Assembly: GCA_015063895.1 (NCBI GenBank)
Contig: SVTG01000003.1
Coordinates: 97,253 to 161,252, forward strand
Direction: 5' to 3'
From: Oscillospiraceae bacterium
GTDB taxonomy: Bacteria; Bacillota; Clostridia; Oscillospirales; CAG-272
DNA: 64,000 bases
The translations under genes were made by a program, and so were the position numbers. The notes under the pieces were generated by a model that was not told where the DNA came from, did no database searches, and saw only the letters and a program-made list of their open reading frames with translations. Of this stretch, positions 9,931 to 18,676 are shown piece by piece (position 1 is the stretch's first letter; the number at the start of each line of letters is the position of its first letter).

Positions 9931-11235
9931 TTATTTTGATTTCGGGGGATGGTTGGCAATGACGCCAAGCAGCTTGCCGTTTGCCTCGGCGACCGTCCCG
10001 CGCGCAGCGCGCAGACGGGAGGCGCGTGTCTTCCCGAGCGCGCTCACAAGAAGCACGGCGGCAAGATCAGCCATAGAGGCTACCGCCTCGGGGCTTTGAG
10101 AAAGTGCGGGGAAATCTACAAAAATATAATCGTAGCTCGGTGCCAGCGACGCGACCACATCACAAAGACGCTCGGAAAACGGCACGTCACAGGGGGAGAG
10201 CGTCATGTGACCCGCAGGCAGCACCGACACACCCTTAACGGGGGAGGCACACACCAGCCCCTCGGGCGACAGCGTCGCATCGGTGAGCAGATGACACAGC
10301 CCTCTTTCAACCTCGGGCAGATAGAAATCACTGCGTGCATCGCGCCGCAGATCGGCGTCGATCAGCAACACACGCTTCCCTGCCACGGCAAGCGAACGGG
10401 CAAGCCCCACCGCCACAAAGCTCTTGCCCTCCCGGGGCTCCGCTGAGGTCACGGCCAGCGTACAGGCGCCCGTCTGCTTTGTCACACGCGGCAAGCGCTC
10501 ACGTACGGCAAAAAAGGCCTCGCCTTCATCAAGCGGAGGGGAGATCTCGGGCAGGGTACCGAGCAAAAGCCCTTCGGGCAGCACGCGTGCCATCTCCTCG
10601 GCGTCACAGATACGGTCGGAAAACAGGAAAGCCAGAATAAAATACAAATACGAAAGCAACAGCCCGAGGCCTCCGCCGACAAGCCCCCACCATACGGGGT
10701 GCCACGAAGCACGCGCAGCAGGCGGCGCGGCGCGGAGCAGCGTCACCACGGTAAAATCAGCGTCAAGATTCGGCCAGGCATACTCCTGCACAAAAAGCGG
10801 AAATTCTGCCGTTATAGCCGCGATCACGGCATCGGCCGTTGCGGCATCTCGGGCGGTTGCGGTGATCTTCACCGTAGCAGACTGGGAGGTGGCACCGATC
10901 ATGTCGCCCAGCTGCTCCGCAGTCAGGTCAAGCGCGTGACGCGTCAGAACACGCGTCTTGAATTCATCGCTCTCACAGGCAAGGGCGGCATATTCCTTGG
11001 CAAGGCTTTGCACCACCGCAAGCTGAGAGGAGGTCAGCCCGTAATCCAGCAGCAGCTGCTCGGATTGCATATTGCGCACGAAAAAGGTTGCCGTTGCGCT
11101 GTATTTTGGCGCAAGCACTGTGCGGATCCCAAAGCCGCCAAGGGCGAAGATCAGCATTGCCAGCAAAATGGGAACGATGCGTTTTTTAAAGATCAGGATA
11201 AGGTCGCTTATCGTCAAGCGTTCGTTTTTCATCAT
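9931..11235 (-). CDS. Wzz/chain-length determinant-tyrosine kinase (BY-kinase) fusion, CpsD/CapB-like
   Basis: Two TM segments flanking extracellular region, then 'SAEPREGKSFVAVGLARSLAVAGKRVLLIDADLRR' Walker A/A'. Confidence 0.85.
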   Translation of the reverse strand: MMKNERLTISDLILIFKKRIVPILLAMLIFALGGFGIRTVLAPKYSATATFFVRNMQSEQLLLDYGLTSSQLAVVQSLAKEYAALACESDEFKTRVLTRHALDLTAEQLGDMIGATSQSATVKITATARDAATADAVIAAITAEFPLFVQEYAWPNLDADFTVVTLLRAAPPAARASWHPVWWGLVGGGLGLLLSYLYFILAFLFSDRICDAEEMARVLPEGLLLGTLPEISPPLDEGEAFFAVRERLPRVTKQTGACTLAVTSAEPREGKSFVAVGLARSLAVAGKRVLLIDADLRRDARSDFYLPEVERGLCHLLTDATLSPEGLVCASPVKGVSVLPAGHMTLSPCDVPFSERLCDVVASLAPSYDYIFVDFPALSQSPEAVASMADLAAVLLVSALGKTRASRLRAARGTVAEANGKLLGVIANHPPKSK

Positions 11236-11341
11236 ACCCTCCCTTCACAGCGGCAGTTAACAAGCTGTAGAGAATATTATAACACACCAAGGGCATAATT
11301 TCAAGTATTCCCACCGAGATACAAAAAAATTTATAAAAAAC

Positions 11342-11370
11342 TTGCACACACGCGGTGCGTGTGTTATAAT
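11342..11370 (+). promoter_or_regulatory. Sigma-A type promoter with a 19-bp palindrome filling the spacer
   Basis: TTGCAC-17 nt-TATAAT; spacer region ACACACGC GGT GCGTGTGT. Confidence 0.75.
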
Positions 11371-11393
11371 GTAAAAAAATCAAGAATTGGAGA

Positions 11394-12125
11394 ATGATCA
11401 TGGCAGCCTGGATCGACGCCGCCTTTCACGGCATGGACCTCGCGGTATTCACCTTCATGCACAGCCTTGCCGTATGGGCAGGCGAGAGCGCGGGGGCGGA
11501 CATCACCTCATTTTTAACGCATTTGATGAACTTTATCAGCTTTTTTGCACACGACGGGCTTTGTATGTTTGCCCTTGGCGTGGTGTTGATGTGCTTCAGG
11601 CGCACGCGCCGCCTTGGCGTTTGCGTATTCGTGGCAGTCTGCTGCGGCGGTCTTATTACAAATATCACCCTGAAGCCCTTGATCGCACGCGTGCGCCCCT
11701 ACGCCAATTACGACCATCTGGCCGCCACGGTACGCGAATGGTGGGTAGCAGTCGGCGAGGCGCGCAAGACGGAAAGCATCATCGGCTCCTTCCCATCGGG
11801 GCACACCACCTCGGCCACGGCCGCCATGGTGGGGCTGTTCTTAGCCTCGGGGCGCAAAAAGCAGCTCTGGCCCGTGCTTATTTTCCCATTTTTAATGGGC
11901 ATCTCACGCATTTATCTGATGGTACACTACACCTCGGACGTGCTGGCAGGACTGATATCGGGCACACTGGGCGCGATCGCCGCTTATTTTATCACCAAGG
12001 GCATCTTCGCCCTTCTTGAAAAATACAAGCACAAAAAGCTTTGTGCCTTTGCCCTTGACCTTGACGCGATCGAGCTTGTCAAAAAGCTCACCGCCAAAAA
12101 AAGCACCGAGGGAAAGGCAGAGTAA
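11394..12125 (+). CDS. PAP2-family phosphatase
   Basis: 'KPLIARVRPYANY', 'GSFPSGHTTSATAAM', 'SRIYLMVHYTSDVLAG' motifs. Confidence 0.92.
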   Translation: MIMAAWIDAAFHGMDLAVFTFMHSLAVWAGESAGADITSFLTHLMNFISFFAHDGLCMFALGVVLMCFRRTRRLGVCVFVAVCCGGLITNITLKPLIARVRPYANYDHLAATVREWWVAVGEARKTESIIGSFPSGHTTSATAAMVGLFLASGRKKQLWPVLIFPFLMGISRIYLMVHYTSDVLAGLISGTLGAIAAYFITKGIFALLEKYKHKKLCAFALDLDAIELVKKLTAKKSTEGKAE

Positions 12126-12146
12126 CGAACAAAAGGAGTAACGATT

Positions 12147-13439
12147 ATGTTAAAGGCCGGATTTGCAAAATTAGACGTCACGCCCCCCTTCGGCACGGGT
12201 ATTGCCGGATATTTCAGGGAAAGAAAGGTTAAGGGCATACTTGATCCCATCTACCTTTGCTGCCTTGCCGTGGAAAAGGACGGCGAGCGACTGCTGATCA
12301 TCACGGGCGACTTTATGGGCATCAAGATGGGCGTGTGCAAAAGGATGGCAGAAAGCATCGAGGCACGCACGGGCGTGCCCGCCACCTCGGTCATCGTGCA
12401 AGCGCTGCACCCCCACACCTCCACCGCACTCAATACGCAGCCGGTATTGAACCACGTGCACGAGGGTACCTATTTTGACCTTGTAATGATGAAGGCGGGG
12501 GACGTCGCGGAGCTGGCCCTGGCCGACCTTGAGGAGGCCACGGTGGCAGGCGCTACGGGTGAGGTCGCCGAAAAGATCTCCTTCGTACGCCGCTATTTTA
12601 TGAAGGACGGGACCGTGAAGACCAATCCCGGCTTCGACAAGGCTGCCGACATCATCGGCCCCTGCGACGAGCCCGATAACAGCGTCAGGCTCCTGCGCTT
12701 CAAGAGAGAAAAGGGCAATATCGCGCTGGTGAACTTTGCCTGCCACCCCGACGTGATTGGCGGCGAGCTGCTTTCTGCCGACTGGCCCGGCTTTGTCAGA
12801 CGCTTTGTAGAGGCCGAGCACCCGGGCACCGCCTGCATCTTCTGCAACGGCTTCCAGGGTGACAGCAACCACTTCCATTACATGAGCGGTGTGCGCAAGG
12901 GCGGCTACGAGCACAGCAGATTTATGGGGCGCGTCGTGGCCGACGCCGTAAATGCCCTCTGGGAGCAGGTCACCCCGATCAAGGCCGACTCGGTAGGCGT
13001 AAAAAGCGAAACCGTGTATACCAAGACCCGTATGGAGGAGCTGGAGCGCTATGATGAATTGAAGGCCTTCCACGACGCCTACTGGGCAGGAAAGCTCGAT
13101 TACACCCCCTCCGGCGAGGAGATCGCACGCGCACGCCGCGTGACTGACCTTCTCACTGCCCCGATCTTCAGACCCATTCCCGTGACCGTGGCACACATCG
13201 GTGACGTGATCCTTGCGGGCATCGGCGGCGAGCCCTTTACTTACTATATCAGAGCCGTACGCGCGCTTTGCCCCGACAAGACCGTGCTCACCCTGTGCGC
13301 GGCAAACGGCTTTGAGGGATATTTCCCCACCGCAAAGGCCTTTGTAGAGGGCGGCTACGAGGCTGCCTCCTCGCCCTTCACCCCCGCGATCGAAAACGAG
13401 ATCCTATCTACGGTTGAGAAACTGATAAAAGCACAATAA
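12147..13439 (+). CDS. Neutral/alkaline ceramidase-like N-terminal domain protein
   Basis: 'KAGFAKLDVTPPFGTGIAGYF', 'ALHPHTSTAL', 'NFACHPDVIGG', 'GFQGDSN'. Confidence 0.75.
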   Translation: MLKAGFAKLDVTPPFGTGIAGYFRERKVKGILDPIYLCCLAVEKDGERLLIITGDFMGIKMGVCKRMAESIEARTGVPATSVIVQALHPHTSTALNTQPVLNHVHEGTYFDLVMMKAGDVAELALADLEEATVAGATGEVAEKISFVRRYFMKDGTVKTNPGFDKAADIIGPCDEPDNSVRLLRFKREKGNIALVNFACHPDVIGGELLSADWPGFVRRFVEAEHPGTACIFCNGFQGDSNHFHYMSGVRKGGYEHSRFMGRVVADAVNALWEQVTPIKADSVGVKSETVYTKTRMEELERYDELKAFHDAYWAGKLDYTPSGEEIARARRVTDLLTAPIFRPIPVTVAHIGDVILAGIGGEPFTYYIRAVRALCPDKTVLTLCAANGFEGYFPTAKAFVEGGYEAASSPFTPAIENEILSTVEKLIKAQ

Positions 13440-13450
13440 CCTATAAATTC

Positions 13451-13490
13451 AGCCCCCGTGTGGCAACAAAGTGCCACACGGGGGCTTTTT
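13451..13490. terminator. Bidirectional terminator
   Basis: AGCCCCCGTGTGGCA ACAAAG TGCCACACGGGGGCTTTTT. Confidence 0.85.
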
Positions 13491-13491
13491 A

Positions 13492-14412
13492 TCAACCAAG
13501 CAGCTGCAGATCCAGCGCGAAGCGGATCGCTTCCATATTATCCTCGGAATACTCCAACTCCTCCGATACGGTGCGTGCCGCGATCACGGGTGCCAGTCCC
13601 ATTTCCAGCAAGGCGAGGAAGACACGAAGCAGCACCAGCGAGGCAGCTACGGCAAGGCAGGTCTCCCGCCCACCTTCCTCAGGCACCACGTGACGGAGGA
13701 ATAAATACGCCAAAAAGCGCTCGGCAAAAAGCGCCACCTCGGGCGATCGCTCTTGCCACGTTTTTTGTGTGGCAAGGCGCCACGCGCGCCCAAAGCGCCT
13801 TTTATCCTTTTTATCAAGATACTCAAGCGAAGCAAACAGCCGACGCCACTCGCGCGGTGGGAGAACGACTCCCCCGGCAAAGGTCTGTGTGATCTCGGCC
13901 AAGCGCACACCGAAGGGCGCGGCATCATTTTTCAGGGCGGCAAACAGTGCCGCGTGCGGCGAGGTGGCGGCATCGTCAAGCGCGAGGGGCGGCGCCTTGG
14001 CGTCAAGGCAAACGAGCGTGGTGTCATCGGGCTCGTGCAAGATCAGCTCTGCCGCCGTTTCGCATACGGCACCGAGCCCACATACGGTATGCCCCATAAC
14101 GGTATGGTAAAAGCGGGGGTGCTCACGGCAAATATGGCACAGCGCCCCCTCGCCGACCTCGGCAATAATACGGCAAAGCCCACGGCTGTCAAGGTGGGCA
14201 CAGCGCCCGTGTTTATCGGTGGCAAAGCAAGCGCCGTCCTCGCGCACGACAAGCGATGCGCGGATCGCTTCCCCGAGCGGGCCCGTCATGTTTTGATAAA
14301 CACCCAGCGTTTGTTCATCAATACCGATCTCCCACCCGGCACAGCAGGTATGGCTGCAATCCGCCGCCACACAGCGAAAGCGGCTGTAATATGCGGGAAC
14401 GTATACGGCCAT
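13492..14412 (-). CDS. FliB-like (flagellin lysine-N-methylase family) Cys-rich protein
   Basis: 'YYSRFRCVAADCSHTCCAGWEIGID', 'GLCRIIAEVGEGALCHICREHPRFYH'. Confidence 0.85.
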   Translation of the reverse strand: MAVYVPAYYSRFRCVAADCSHTCCAGWEIGIDEQTLGVYQNMTGPLGEAIRASLVVREDGACFATDKHGRCAHLDSRGLCRIIAEVGEGALCHICREHPRFYHTVMGHTVCGLGAVCETAAELILHEPDDTTLVCLDAKAPPLALDDAATSPHAALFAALKNDAAPFGVRLAEITQTFAGGVVLPPREWRRLFASLEYLDKKDKRRFGRAWRLATQKTWQERSPEVALFAERFLAYLFLRHVVPEEGGRETCLAVAASLVLLRVFLALLEMGLAPVIAARTVSEELEYSEDNMEAIRFALDLQLLG

Positions 14413-14422
14413 AGTCCCCTCC

Positions 14423-15385
14423 TTATTTTTTCAGATGCCTGTCAAGCACCGCCACAAGATTTTCGGCATACAGCGAAAAGCCCTCGTCGTTGGGGTGCAG
14501 ATATTCGTCCCGGAAGAAGACGGCAAGAGGAGGCACAAGCGTAAGACCGTCGATTACGGTAAAGCCACGCGTTTTGGCCTCGCTTGCCACCAGCGCGCGG
14601 CATTCCTCAAAGCTGCCCATTGCCTTTCCGTCGCGCTTGTCGCGCCAGATGGGGGTGATGACAAAGACCTTCTTATTTCCCCAAGCTTGTTTTACGAGAT
14701 CCAGATAAGCCCCCAGATGCACTTGCATCTCTGTCAGGCTTTTATAATGCGAAAAATCGTTGGTGCCGTACGCGAGGATCACAGCATCGGGATCAAAATC
14801 GGGCACGTCAAAGGTAGACTCGTGATAATATGCGCCGCCGATGCCCTGAATCACGCTATGGGCGTTGAAATGGCGCGTGGTGCGCCACGCGTAAGAAAAC
14901 GAATCGTAATCGGCAGCCCAACCCTGCGTAATAGAATCCCCGATGAAGAGCAGCTTACTATCGTGTCGGTGCGCGGTAAAGACAGCACCGTCGTCCAGCC
15001 GAAGCGCCGAGAGCGCACCGTGACTGTGACTCGGGAAGATCAGCGTCACGCGGTAGCTCCCGCTTGGATTGCCAAGTGCATCACAGAGCAGCATTTCCTC
15101 CGCCTTGCCCCGCTCAGCGCGCAGCTGACGGCGCAGCACTCCGTCAACGTATATCTCGAATTTTCCACCCGTTGCAGGGGTAAATCCAAAGGATTGCGAA
15201 TCAGTATGAAAATCGAGGCACACACCCGTGGTGCAACGGGCACCGCCACCAAGAAAATCACTTTGCGCCTGCCAGGCAGCCATTTGCTTTTCCGTGCACT
15301 TGTAAAAATGGATACCGTCCTCCAGCACAACGGTGCACACAGCACCGAAGGCAATGCTCTTTATTTGTTCAACCGTCAGATTCAT
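14423..15385 (-). CDS. SGNH/GDSL hydrolase (esterase)
   Basis: 'LLFIGDSITQGWAAD', 'AYGTNDFSH', 'DEYLHPNDEGF'. Confidence 0.88.
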   Translation of the reverse strand: MNLTVEQIKSIAFGAVCTVVLEDGIHFYKCTEKQMAAWQAQSDFLGGGARCTTGVCLDFHTDSQSFGFTPATGGKFEIYVDGVLRRQLRAERGKAEEMLLCDALGNPSGSYRVTLIFPSHSHGALSALRLDDGAVFTAHRHDSKLLFIGDSITQGWAADYDSFSYAWRTTRHFNAHSVIQGIGGAYYHESTFDVPDFDPDAVILAYGTNDFSHYKSLTEMQVHLGAYLDLVKQAWGNKKVFVITPIWRDKRDGKAMGSFEECRALVASEAKTRGFTVIDGLTLVPPLAVFFRDEYLHPNDEGFSLYAENLVAVLDRHLKK

Positions 15386-15496
15386 CGTTTCACCTCTTGC
15401 CGTTTCGCAGCACCACAGCCGCGTTTTCTTTATTATAGCATTTTTACCGACAAAAGCAAGTGCTTTTTCAAGAACACTAAAATTTTGACGCGGTAC

Positions 15497-15525
15497 TTGC
15501 ACAAAGCGCCGTTTTATGCTATAAT
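15497..15525 (+). promoter_or_regulatory. Sigma-A type promoter upstream of plsY
   Basis: TTGCAC-17 nt-TATAAT with TG extension (TGCTATAAT). Confidence 0.75.
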
Positions 15526-15576
15526 TACCGTGTATTGCTTGCCAAGCAATATCAAATCCGCGACGGAGGATCCTTT

Positions 15577-16395
15577 ATGTTTTGGATATGGGGCATTTAC
15601 AATCTGTTTGAAAACGGATTGCTCAATATGATCCGCACCGCCACCAACCCCGGTGAGATCGGCGAGGCTGTGCTGGTCGGCTGCGGCTTTATGGCCGTGG
15701 TCGTTATTTCCTATCTTCTCGGCAGTGTCAACTGGGCGCTGGTCATCTCAAAGCTCTTTTACCACGATGACGTGCGCAACCACGGCAGCGGCAACGCAGG
15801 CACCACGAACGTTTTGCGCACCTACGGCAAAAAGGCAGCGATCTTCACCTTCCTCGGCGACGGTCTCAAGGGCGTGATCTCCGTGCTGATCGCGTGCGCC
15901 ATCTTCGGGTATCCGATGATCGTGACCGAGGTAAACGGTGCCACCCATTACGACATCTGCTACACTTACCTCGTGACCGCCGCTTATCTTGCGGCCACCT
16001 TTGCCATCATCGGCCACATCTTCCCCATCTTTGCCAAATTCCGCGGCGGCAAGGGCTTTGCCACGTTTTTGCTCTCTGCCCTGGTGCTGAATCCCGCCAT
16101 CTGGCTGATCCTTGTGTCGATCTTCCTCATTTTGGTGCTCGGCGCCCATTACGTGTCGCTCGGCTCGATCGTCACCGCCGCCTTCTATCCCGTCCTGCTC
16201 AAATCCTTTGATGCGGTCTACACGCAGTACGGAGTCGGCACGCTTTTTGCCTTCTTTATGGCTGCGTTGATCGCGTGGAGTCACCGCACCAACATCAAGC
16301 GCCTGTGGAATCACACCGAGCGCAAGACCTACTTCTTTGGGCAAAAGCCAAAGAGCGAGAACGATAAAACCGACAAGCCAAAGGATACAAAATGA
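15577..16395 (+). CDS. plsY: Glycerol-3-phosphate acyltransferase PlsY
   Basis: 'LLGSVNWALVISKLF', 'HGSGNAGTTNVLRTYGKKAA', 'GHIFPIFAKFRGGKGFAT'. Confidence 0.93.
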   Translation: MFWIWGIYNLFENGLLNMIRTATNPGEIGEAVLVGCGFMAVVVISYLLGSVNWALVISKLFYHDDVRNHGSGNAGTTNVLRTYGKKAAIFTFLGDGLKGVISVLIACAIFGYPMIVTEVNGATHYDICYTYLVTAAYLAATFAIIGHIFPIFAKFRGGKGFATFLLSALVLNPAIWLILVSIFLILVLGAHYVSLGSIVTAAFYPVLLKSFDAVYTQYGVGTLFAFFMAALIAWSHRTNIKRLWNHTERKTYFFGQKPKSENDKTDKPKDTK

Positions 16396-17549
16396 ACGCT
16401 TATCTGAAATTCGCCACGCTCTGTCGCCAAGCGGCAGAGCGTGAAATGTTAAAAAAGGCAGTCTTTACCGCCCCCGTTGACAGCACGGTCGTGCGCGCCA
16501 CGGGAACCCTGCGCCGTGTAGGCGGTGAGGTCAAGATGCAGATCGAGAGCTTTTATCAGGACGGCAAAGCAAGACACGAAAACCTGCCATGCAACGAAAC
16601 GGGCGAGGCGCGCCTTGCCGAGATCGCCGCAGGCTTTGCACGTATCAATCTGCTCACGACCGTGGGCGATGCCGAGCTGCGTCAAAGCAAAAAGGGAGAA
16701 TGGCTGCTCCTTGGTGCCGACAAGCTGGCGCGCCGCTTACAATCGGGCGGTGCAACGGTTGAGGTCGGCGGCAACGACAAAGCAAAAAAACGGATCCTCT
16801 CGGGTGACGAGCCCTTTTTGAAATTGCTGGGCGTCAGTGATGAAAACGGCCGCGTGCACGACAAAAAGGGGCCGAAATTCCGTCAGATCAACCGCTTTTT
16901 GGAACTGATCCGCGATACGCTCCCCCACCTGCCGAAGGACAAGATCCGCATCTGCGACCTCTGCTGCGGCAAGAGCTATCTCTCCTTTGCGGTCTACCAC
17001 TACTTTGCCAACGTGCTGGGGTATACCGTGTCAATGACGGGCGTGGATCTCAAGCCCGATGTGGTCAGCACCTGCAACGAGGTAGCCGAAAAGCTTGGAT
17101 TCAAAGGCCTTCACTTTCTTTGCGGCGACGTGGCCGCCTACGAAAGCCCCGAAAGGCCCCAGCTGGTCATCTCCCTGCACGCCTGTGACACCGCCACCGA
17201 TCTTGTGCTTGAAAAGGGTATGGCGTGGGAGGCACGCGTTATTCTTTCCACCCCCTGCTGCCACCACGAGCTCAACCACACCCTGTGTTGCCCCACGCTC
17301 TCTTTTATTGCCGAGCACGCGATGCTCCGCCAAAAGCTTTGTGATGCCGCAACGGACGCGCTGCGCTTAAAGCTCCTGGAGGCAAACGGCTATCACGTAG
17401 CGGCCCTTGAGCTGATCGACCCCGACGACACCCCCAAGAACGTCATGCTGCGCGCCATTCGCCGTGAGGGCGAGGACGAGGCCGCACGTGCGCGCGCCAT
17501 GGCGGAATATCGCGCCGCACGCGCCTTTTTACTCGGAGGTGAAAGCTGA
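16392..17549 (+). CDS. Class I SAM-dependent methyltransferase
   Basis: 'KIRICDLCCGKSYLSFAVYHYF', 'SLHACDTATDLVL', 'CCHHELN'; 4-bp overlap with plsY. Confidence 0.83.
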   Translation: MNAYLKFATLCRQAAEREMLKKAVFTAPVDSTVVRATGTLRRVGGEVKMQIESFYQDGKARHENLPCNETGEARLAEIAAGFARINLLTTVGDAELRQSKKGEWLLLGADKLARRLQSGGATVEVGGNDKAKKRILSGDEPFLKLLGVSDENGRVHDKKGPKFRQINRFLELIRDTLPHLPKDKIRICDLCCGKSYLSFAVYHYFANVLGYTVSMTGVDLKPDVVSTCNEVAEKLGFKGLHFLCGDVAAYESPERPQLVISLHACDTATDLVLEKGMAWEARVILSTPCCHHELNHTLCCPTLSFIAEHAMLRQKLCDAATDALRLKLLEANGYHVAALELIDPDDTPKNVMLRAIRREGEDEAARARAMAEYRAARAFLLGGES

Positions 17550-18352
17550 TGGATACACGCCGCGTACTCAGCTACGTGCGTCGCGCGTGCGAGGATTATA
17601 ATATGATCGAAGCGGGTGACCGCATCGCGGTCGGCATATCGGGCGGCAAGGATAGCCTGACGCTCCTTTGCGCGCTGGCCGACATGCGCCGCTTTTACCC
17701 CAACCCCTTCGAGGTGGTGGCCATCACCGTGGATATGGGCTTTCCCAATACCGACTACACACCCGTGGCCGAGCTTTGCCGCACGCTGAACGTCCCTTAC
17801 CATATTGTAAAAACCGATATCTACGACGTTATTTTCAATATCAGAAAAGAAAAAAGCCCCTGTGCGCTGTGCTCCAAAATGCGGCGCGGTGCGCTGCATA
17901 ACGCCGCACGTGAGCAGGGCTGCCGCGTGGTGGCACTCGGCCACCATTACGACGACGTGGTGGATACCTTTATGCTCAATCTCTTTTACGAGGGACGCAT
18001 CGGATGCTTCCAGCCCGTCACCGACCTCACACGCGTTGGCGTGCGCGTCATACGCCCCCTCATCTATCTGCCCGAGCGTGTCGTGAAGACCTTTGCCAAG
18101 CGCGAAGATCTTCCCGTGGTGGAGTCGACCTGCCCCGCCGACGGGGAAACGCAGCGCACCGAGATGAATACCCTGATCAACACGCTTGACCGTAAGAGCC
18201 CCGGGCTGCGACACCGCATCTTCGGCGCTCTGCAGCGCGCGGACGTTGACGGCTTTGCCCCCCTGCCCCCGAGACCCAAGAAAAGCCGCAAGCAACCACA
18301 CGAGGAGGAGCCGATACTCCAAAGCAGTGAAAAAAGCGAAACGGGCGAGTGA
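17549..18352 (+). CDS. ttcA: tRNA 2-thiocytidine biosynthesis-type PP-loop ATPase (TtcA family)
   Basis: 'GISGGKDSLTLLCAL', 'CALCSKMRRGALHNAA', 'GHHYDDVVDTFMLNLFY'. Confidence 0.85.
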   Translation: MDTRRVLSYVRRACEDYNMIEAGDRIAVGISGGKDSLTLLCALADMRRFYPNPFEVVAITVDMGFPNTDYTPVAELCRTLNVPYHIVKTDIYDVIFNIRKEKSPCALCSKMRRGALHNAAREQGCRVVALGHHYDDVVDTFMLNLFYEGRIGCFQPVTDLTRVGVRVIRPLIYLPERVVKTFAKREDLPVVESTCPADGETQRTEMNTLINTLDRKSPGLRHRIFGALQRADVDGFAPLPPRPKKSRKQPHEEEPILQSSEKSETGE

Positions 18353-18368
18353 TCTCGCCCGTTTTTCA
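18336..18368 (+). terminator. Terminator after ttcA
   Basis: AAACGGGCGAG TGAT CTCGCCCGTTTTT. Confidence 0.75.
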
Positions 18369-18497
18369 CTTCAAAATCACCTATTTTTTTATAAAAACAC
18401 AAAAATTTGCAAAAAATTTCACAAACCCCTTGACAAGCACGCTTTTTTGTGCTAAAGTGTGTTCATTCCCAAGAAACAATCGGAAGCAGCATCGCTG

Positions 18498-18600
18498 TGA
18501 CCGTGCGTGGAGGAAGTTCCGGAGAATCCCGAAAGGGTGCCGAAGGTGCAAGGTGGCCATGCCGCTGAATCTCTCAGGCAAAAGGACGGAGCAAGCAGTC
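18498..18600 (+). ncRNA. Glycine riboswitch aptamer (gcvT element), apparently a single aptamer
   Basis: Hallmark sequence GGAGAATCCCGAAAGGGTGCCGAAGGTGCAA...CTGAATCTCTCAGGCAAAAGGACGGAGC upstream of an AGCS symporter. Confidence 0.93.
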
Positions 18601-18625
18601 ATATGTTTGTCTATCTTTTATTTTT

Positions 18626-18658
18626 GGAACTGCCTTTTTGGGGGCAGTTTATTTTTTT
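18626..18658 (+). terminator. Riboswitch expression-platform terminator
   Basis: AACTGCC TTTTTGGG GGCAGTT TATTTTTTT between aptamer and start codon. Confidence 0.8.
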
Positions 18659-18676
18659 ACTCGGAGGTAAAAAACA

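Noticed and set aside
14435-15631. 398-aa plus-strand ORF
   Set aside because: Overlaps the SGNH hydrolase gene on the opposite strand and the plsY promoter; not a plausible product.
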